From: JAUVXJ01 sp034411995
Lineage (GTDB): Bacteria; Chloroflexota; Anaerolineae; UBA7937; B3-Chlor
Direction of reading: 5' to 3'
NCBI GenBank assembly: GCA_034411995.1
Contig: DAOUME010000026.1
Span: 868,001-932,000 of the forward strand
Length of the DNA stretch: 64,000 nt
The translations under genes were made by a program, and so were the position numbers. The number at the start of each line of letters is the position of its first letter. Positions within the stretch are counted from its first letter, which is position 1. Of this stretch, positions 59,649-64,000 are shown piece after piece. The notes beneath the pieces are model-generated. The model worked only from the letters and a program-made list of their open reading frames with translations. It was not told where the DNA came from and did not search any database.

Positions 59649-60677
59649 ATGGTGGACAAGAGCGTTCTCATCGTGGACGACGAAGAGAAAGTAGTGTTCT
59701 TCCTCCGCGAGAGCCTGGAAGAGCTGGGTCGCGACTTCACCATCGGCACCGCCAGGTCGGCCGAAGAGGCTCTGCAAAAGATCGAGACCCATCCGTACGA
59801 CCTGGTCATCAGCGACCTCCGCATGCCTGGGATCGACGGCCTGGAGCTTCTGGAACGGATCAAGGAGAAGCACCCCCAGACTCGTTTCGTCCTCATGACC
59901 GCATATGGCTCGGACGAGGTTGAGGCAAAAGCCCAGAGCCTGGACGTCTTCGACTACATCACCAAGCCCTTTCATGTGTCAGATCTGCTCGACGTGGCCC
60001 GACACGCCCTCACCGACACGCCTGAGACCGCACGCGGCCTGTCTCTCTCGGACGACCGGATGGAGGCCAGCAACAAAGCCCTGAGTAACCTGCGCTTCGA
60101 GGTTGGCGCCCAGTGTGTCGTGTTGGCAGACATGAGAGGGCAGATCTTGTGCGAGGTGGGATTGACCCAGGGGCTGGAGGCCGGTACCTTCATACCCCTC
60201 GTAGCGGACGGCCTGACCACCGTCTCCAAGATGGCACAGTACCTGCGAGACCAAGAACCCTTCAACCTCACCTTCTACGAAGGCAAGAAGTACGATATCT
60301 ACTACGCCAGCGTGGGGAAGGATCTGGTGCTCACCCTCATCTTCGACAGAAGAAAACAGCCCAGCCGCATCGGCATGGTCTGGCTGTACGTCAAGAGGAC
60401 CACACAGGAGATTCTGAAGGCCGTGTACGGTGTGACCGAAGATGAGGACCGCCTGCCGGAAGACCAGGAGGAGGATGCAGCTCCAGGGGCCGAGACCAAT
60501 AGCCCTGAAGCTATTCCACAGCCAGTGCAGGTCAAATCGTCCTCGAGCCACTCCGACAAGGCGGCGGCCGCTGATTCTGGGAAGGGGAGTGCCGATTCGA
60601 CCTTCGGTATCGAAGAAGCCCTCCGCAAGGGGCTGATCGACGCGGACTTCGCTCAACTGCTGAAGGGAGAGTCCTGA
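59649..60677 (+). CDS. Response regulator fused to a Roadblock/LC7-like domain
   Basis: ATG 59649 follows AGGGG. Receiver domain: DDE (10-12), D56 (ISDLRMPGIDG), T84 (MTAYG), K106 (YITKPF). After a linker, residues about 160-270 read CVVLADMRGQILCEVG and YDIYYASVGKDLVLTLIFD, the strand order of Roadblock/LC7 domains, which bind small GTPases such as MglA. The last 65 residues are disordered and rich in Ser, Ala and acidic residues, ending in a short helix (EEALRKGLIDADFAQLL). It has no DNA-binding output domain. Confidence 0.8.
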   Translation: MVDKSVLIVDDEEKVVFFLRESLEELGRDFTIGTARSAEEALQKIETHPYDLVISDLRMPGIDGLELLERIKEKHPQTRFVLMTAYGSDEVEAKAQSLDVFDYITKPFHVSDLLDVARHALTDTPETARGLSLSDDRMEASNKALSNLRFEVGAQCVVLADMRGQILCEVGLTQGLEAGTFIPLVADGLTTVSKMAQYLRDQEPFNLTFYEGKKYDIYYASVGKDLVLTLIFDRRKQPSRIGMVWLYVKRTTQEILKAVYGVTEDEDRLPEDQEEDAAPGAETNSPEAIPQPVQVKSSSSHSDKAAAADSGKGSADSTFGIEEALRKGLIDADFAQLLKGES

Positions 60678-60704
60678 AGCAGACCAGGGAGAACCTGTTT
60701 CTTG

Positions 60705-60742
60705 GCAGAGGGCCGCCGCTCGCTGAGAGGTGGCCCTTCTGC
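60705..60742 (+). terminator. Inverted repeat after the response-regulator gene
   Basis: GCAGAGGGCC (60705-60714) pairs with GGCCCTTCTGC (60732-60742) with one bulge. It lies 28 nt after the stop; U-run absent. Confidence 0.45.
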
Positions 60743-60903
60743 TATCTGGCCCCTTCGGCCTGACCCTCAGCCCTGTCGGCCGACGCTTGCTCCCCGACGG
60801 ATGTCCGCGCGCGGCCAAAGAGTCGGGACGGCACACCCAGCCACGGTCGCTGGCTCTATCGCCAACCCTCAGCCCGCCGTAGGTGCCCGCACCACGGGAA
60901 CTG

Positions 60904-60912
60904 TGCTATACT
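60904..60912 (+). promoter_or_regulatory. Extended -10 promoter for yjbQ-like gene
   Basis: TGC-TATACT at 60904-60912 within GTGCTATACT, start near 60919, 47 nt before ATG 60966. Confidence 0.45.
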
Positions 60913-60965
60913 ACGTACGGCTGTCGGGGTAAACGTAGCGCACCACGAATGGGGAGGGCCATGGC

Positions 60966-61355
60966 ATGGGAGAGATCCGCGTTTCCACCAAGAGCCGCAC
61001 AGAGCTGGTGGATATCACCGGTGAGGTGCAGAGAGCGGTGACGGAGAGTGGCGTGAGCGACGGGGTCTGCCACGTCTACGTGCCACATACCACGGCGGGC
61101 ATCACCATCAACGAGAACGCCGACCCCAGCGTCCGCCAGGACATCCTCATGGAGCTCAACAAGATAGTACCCCTCCAGGACAACTACCGGCACCTCGAAG
61201 GCAACGCCGCAGCCCACATCAAAGCCAGCATCGTGGGCAGTAGCGAGACGATCCTGGTAGCTGGAGGACGCCTGTTGTTAGGGACCTGGCAGGGCATCTT
61301 CTTCTGCGAGTTCGACGGCCCGCGTACTCGTCGTGTGATCGCCATGGTCTCCTAG
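60966..61355 (+). CDS. yjbQ: YjbQ/UPF0047-family protein
   Basis: GGGAGGG precedes ATG 60966. The 129-aa protein shows the family signature HVYVPHTTAGITINENADPSVRQDI, then HLEGNAAAHIKASIVGSS and LLLGTWQGIFFCEFDGPRTR. Three conserved histidines in those motifs can bind zinc. Members have been reported to substitute for thiamine-phosphate synthase in Escherichia coli; the physiological role is not settled. Monocistronic. Confidence 0.92.
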   Translation: MGEIRVSTKSRTELVDITGEVQRAVTESGVSDGVCHVYVPHTTAGITINENADPSVRQDILMELNKIVPLQDNYRHLEGNAAAHIKASIVGSSETILVAGGRLLLGTWQGIFFCEFDGPRTRRVIAMVS

Positions 61356-61358
61356 CCG

Positions 61359-61387
61359 TTGCCAGTTGCCGTGCGCGCTGGTATAAT
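61359..61387 (+). promoter_or_regulatory. Promoter of the GH-A-like gene
   Basis: TTGCCA (61359-61364), 17 nt, TATAAT (61382-61387). Start near 61394, about 60 nt before GTG 61456. The -35 box lies 3 nt after the stop codon of yjbQ. Confidence 0.75.
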
Positions 61388-61455
61388 CGATCCAGCAGAT
61401 GCCCGGAGGCGTTTGGGAGCGCCCTCGCGCTCTCAGCCAGGAAAGGAGTGACGAG

Positions 61456-62637
61456 GTGGAACTCTCGGATTACGAAAGACCGCCAGGCCTGAGAGGGGTT
61501 CACGGATCGCCCGCTACCCACGCCAATTTCGACCACGACCACTGGCTGGGACAGCTCCAGGAGATGGGCATCTGCCTCTACAAGCTCATGGACGACGGCA
61601 GCGGCTCGGTCCTGGAGTTCGCCCGCAAGCTCCGGGCCCGCAACATCATGCCCATCGTCAGGATGTGGGCGGATCGACCCAATCCAGGCACCCTTTCCGC
61701 CCGAGCCCTCTCCACCGTCAAGACATACCTGGACCAAGGTATTACCAGGTGGTTTGAGGTCAACAACGAGCCCAACCTGCACTACGAATGGAAAGAGGGG
61801 GAGTGGCGATCCGGCGGGCGGCCGGAGCTCGTGGCTCAGAACTGGCTGAGGGACGCAGAGGCAGTAATCCAACTGGGAGGGTATCCCGCCTTCCCGGCCC
61901 TGGCCCAGTGTTCCCTCGACCCGGAATCCAGCAGCATCCGCTGGTACGTCGGTGCGTTCGAGTGGATGGCCAGGAACGCAGCGGCGACCGCGCGTGAGGT
62001 CTTCTCCCGAGGAGCGTGGATCGCCAGCCACGACGGTGCGCTCAACCACTGCTACCGCGACGACCATGGAGAGTGGCACTTCGAATACCCGTACGATCCC
62101 ATCTGCCAGGCAGACAAACCAGGCACGACCATCATGGAGGACGACAACTCGCTCGTCGGCCACCGGGTCCCCGTTCAACTCCTGAAGGAGCATTTCGACC
62201 TGGTGGTCCCGGTCATGAGCACAGAGGGCGGCGTCTTCGTGCCTCACGATGGTGTCGTGCAATGGGATTCCCGGTACCCGGGCTACGATGTGCAGGGCCA
62301 TGCCGAGCGCACCGTGGCCATGTATCAATGGCTGGAGGCAAACGCGCCTGACTACTACCTCGGGATGTGCTCCTGGCTGCTGGCCAGCGAACTGATGGGA
62401 CATCCACCCGGACCCTGGAGCAAGGATTGCTGGTTCTGGGTGGGGCGCGAGCTGCCTGTGGTCGACGCCGTGAAACAAATGGGAGCTCCAGCGCTGGGTC
62501 CCAGGCCTCAGCCGACGGAGAAAGCACGCCTCGTCTCCAAGTGGATGACCGACCAGGAGGCCGAGGAGTGGCTACAGCACTTCGCCCAGACCGAGGACTA
62601 TCGAACCCTCTTCCGCGCAGAGAAGAAGGATAACTAG
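61456..62637 (+). CDS. Clan GH-A-like glycoside hydrolase fold protein
   Basis: GTG 61456 has AAGGAG 7 nt upstream. The 393-aa protein is a TIM barrel with GLRGVHGSPATH near the start. A strand-4 motif WFEVNNEPNLHYEW has an Asn-Glu pair where GH-A enzymes keep their acid/base. A later strand VVPVMSTEGGVFV has Glu at the nucleophile position. Several barrel-loop tryptophans are conserved-looking (DCWFWVGREL). No signal peptide is present, so it would be cytoplasmic. It is followed by a GT-C membrane protein gene 13 bp later on the same strand, suggesting a glycan pathway. Confidence 0.7.
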   Translation: MELSDYERPPGLRGVHGSPATHANFDHDHWLGQLQEMGICLYKLMDDGSGSVLEFARKLRARNIMPIVRMWADRPNPGTLSARALSTVKTYLDQGITRWFEVNNEPNLHYEWKEGEWRSGGRPELVAQNWLRDAEAVIQLGGYPAFPALAQCSLDPESSSIRWYVGAFEWMARNAAATAREVFSRGAWIASHDGALNHCYRDDHGEWHFEYPYDPICQADKPGTTIMEDDNSLVGHRVPVQLLKEHFDLVVPVMSTEGGVFVPHDGVVQWDSRYPGYDVQGHAERTVAMYQWLEANAPDYYLGMCSWLLASELMGHPPGPWSKDCWFWVGRELPVVDAVKQMGAPALGPRPQPTEKARLVSKWMTDQEAEEWLQHFAQTEDYRTLFRAEKKDN

Positions 62638-62650
62638 GACCGCTCGGTCC

Positions 62651-64000
62651 GTGAGAGCATTCTTCCAGGAGCTCGTGAAAGGCGTTCCCTGGCCTGTGTC
62701 TACCGCTCAACCGCTGCGACGCACCCTCCTGGCCAGCTTGTCGCTGGTCATCCTGGTCGTTCTGCTGGCCTCGTTCCTGGCGCTGGACCGGCCTCTGATC
62801 CGGAGCGATGGCCTGGCCTATTTCATGTGGCTGCAGTCTGTAGCTCGCGACCACGACCTCGATCTGGAGAACCAGGCGGCGCAGTTCGCCGAGTTGAATT
62901 CCTACCAGGTGTTTCTCAACCAGGAGACCGGCGAGTATGCCTCGGTATTCCCCTATGGGTCGGCCTTCCTCTACCTTCCCTCCTACTGGCTGGCGTCATC
63001 GGCGAACCAGCTAACCATCTTTCACGTCAACGACCCCTATTTCTTGCAGCATCAAGGCGCCACTTTTCCCTACAGCTTCTTCCTCATGCTGGGGACCAAC
63101 CTCTTTGCGCTGTTCGCAGTGATCCTGGCTTTCTACACCGCTACAGGACTCACATCACCAGGAGCGTCTCTTCTCACCTCCCTGGCTCTGTTCGTGGGCA
63201 CCCCGTTGCTGTACTACTCGACTATCGAACCATACATGTCTCACGTTTCCGGCACGCTGCTCATCACCCTGGTGGTCTACATTCTGGTCAGCCACCGGCA
63301 GCGCCCTGCGTCCTGGTTCTTCATGGGTTTCCTCCTCGGTGTAGCCTTCCTGGTCAGGTGGCAACTGGCCCTCTATGCCATCCCCATCGGACTGCTAGCC
63401 CTGGTGGAAAGACAGTGGCGGAAGCTCCTCTATCTGGGTTTGGGCTTTCTGCTCCTGGCCTGGCATCTACCCTTCAGTTGGTGGCGAATGTACGGCAGCC
63501 CTTGGGTCATACCGGCGGCGGTCCAGGGGCAGCAAGCGTTCCTGGCAGGACCTGTCTACGTCAAGGAGGTCCTCCTTTCGCCGCAACGGGGGCTTCTGCT
63601 CTGGTCCCCGCTGATCGTCCTGGCTCTGGCTGGCCTGGCCGTGCTCTACAGAGCCCACCGGGCCCTGTCCCTCACCATGGCCCTGATGTTCCTGCTCCAG
63701 GTGCTGATGAACGCCTCACTGTTCGATTGGGGTGGCGGATGGGCCTTCGGCATGAGGAGAATGACCGAACTCTATCCCGTCTGGGTCATCGGCCTAGCTA
63801 CCCTGATCCACAGCGCCTGGTCGGCACGCCCCAACTCGCGCTACAGCAAGTGGTTCCGCTGGGGCATGGTCTGTCTCGTCCTGCTGGGCGTCTGCTTCGG
63901 CTTGCTCCTGCTGCTGTCCCACCTCAACTACGTCAACACCAACCTCGCCCACCCGGAGGGAGGAGCGCTCTGGGATGAGCTCAGCTACCAGTTTACCCAG
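62651..64000 (+). CDS. GT-C fold membrane protein, 3' end outside window
   Basis: From GTG 62651 the frame stays open to the window edge (450 codons visible). A first transmembrane helix (about 30-50) is followed by the external loop RSDGLAYFMWLQSVARDHDLDLENQ, in which Asp and the DLD triplet occupy the positions of catalytic acidic residues of GT-C glycosyltransferases. About ten more hydrophobic segments follow, with TYSYS/PYSFF and DWGGGWAFGMRRMTELYP between them. It follows the GH-A-like gene by 13 bp and is likely cotranscribed. Confidence 0.85.
   Translation, partial: MRAFFQELVKGVPWPVSTAQPLRRTLLASLSLVILVVLLASFLALDRPLIRSDGLAYFMWLQSVARDHDLDLENQAAQFAELNSYQVFLNQETGEYASVFPYGSAFLYLPSYWLASSANQLTIFHVNDPYFLQHQGATFPYSFFLMLGTNLFALFAVILAFYTATGLTSPGASLLTSLALFVGTPLLYYSTIEPYMSHVSGTLLITLVVYILVSHRQRPASWFFMGFLLGVAFLVRWQLALYAIPIGLLALVERQWRKLLYLGLGFLLLAWHLPFSWWRMYGSPWVIPAAVQGQQAFLAGPVYVKEVLLSPQRGLLLWSPLIVLALAGLAVLYRAHRALSLTMALMFLLQVLMNASLFDWGGGWAFGMRRMTELYPVWVIGLATLIHSAWSARPNSRYSKWFRWGMVCLVLLGVCFGLLLLLSHLNYVNTNLAHPEGGALWDELSYQFTQ

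Noticed and set aside
1..64000. tRNA, rRNA and insertion-sequence genes
   Set aside because: A by-eye search for T-loop GTTCGA boxes, rRNA-like stretches and transposase motifs with terminal repeats found nothing convincing.

Overview
The window is a GC-rich bacterial chromosome segment carrying about 55 protein genes. No rRNA, tRNA, CRISPR array or insertion sequence was recognised. The gene families suggest an anaerobic, non-cultivated Chloroflexota lineage (Anaerolineae-like). They include corrinoid methyltransferases, 2-hydroxyacyl-CoA dehydratases, M29 aminopeptidase, lipoproteins with Thr/Pro/Ser-rich linkers, a DUF5679 mini-protein and GT-C membrane glycosyltransferases. This is inference from gene content; no phylogenetic marker was compared. 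Promoters are easy to see: several have a TTGCC(A/T) -35 box exactly 17 nt from TATAAT.

Layout. 0-7 kb: a membrane protein end, an anchored protein with five 43-residue repeats, a SAM methyltransferase, and a minus-strand operon of two 2-hydroxyacyl-CoA dehydratase subunits plus an acyl-CoA ligase. 7-15 kb: a DNA-repair neighbourhood with MrfA-like helicase, MrfB-like exonuclease and AlkC-like glycosylase, interrupted by an acetoacetate-decarboxylase-like gene and a GNAT. 15-18.4 kb: a membrane coiled-coil protein, a Cys-rich orphan, a LOG-family protein and an ATP-cone/nuclease fusion. 18.4-28.3 kb: a corrinoid one-carbon region. It holds M29 peptidase, two corrinoid proteins, a frameshifted UroD/MtaA-like methyltransferase, an MFS transporter, an MtmB (monomethylamine methyltransferase) homologue that has valine where pyrrolysine is expected, and a divergent homocysteine S-methyltransferase. 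28.4-38 kb: lipoproteins, DUF5679, DUF72, zinc-ribbon proteins, a secreted SGNH-like protein, a peptidase-S51-like protein with a CysRS-type tail, and an alpha/beta hydrolase. 38-45 kb: a PD-(D/E)XK-like protein, NAD synthetase, nitrilase, and a trypsin-like protease next to a DUF4209/HEPN-like protein (possible defence pair). 45-53 kb: FAD oxidoreductase, flavodoxin, an ABC exporter, GNAT and a GT-C mannosyltransferase-like protein. 53-57 kb: pheST behind a peptide-leader attenuator. 57-64 kb: tandem GNAT, two response regulators, YjbQ, a GH-A-like hydrolase and a GT-C protein that runs off the window.

Three items stand out. The first is the pyrrolysine-free MtmB/MtmC-like pair facing a stand-alone homocysteine methyltransferase. 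The second is a complete, internally consistent ribosome-mediated attenuator in front of pheST. The third is the trypsin-like protease/DUF4209 pair.
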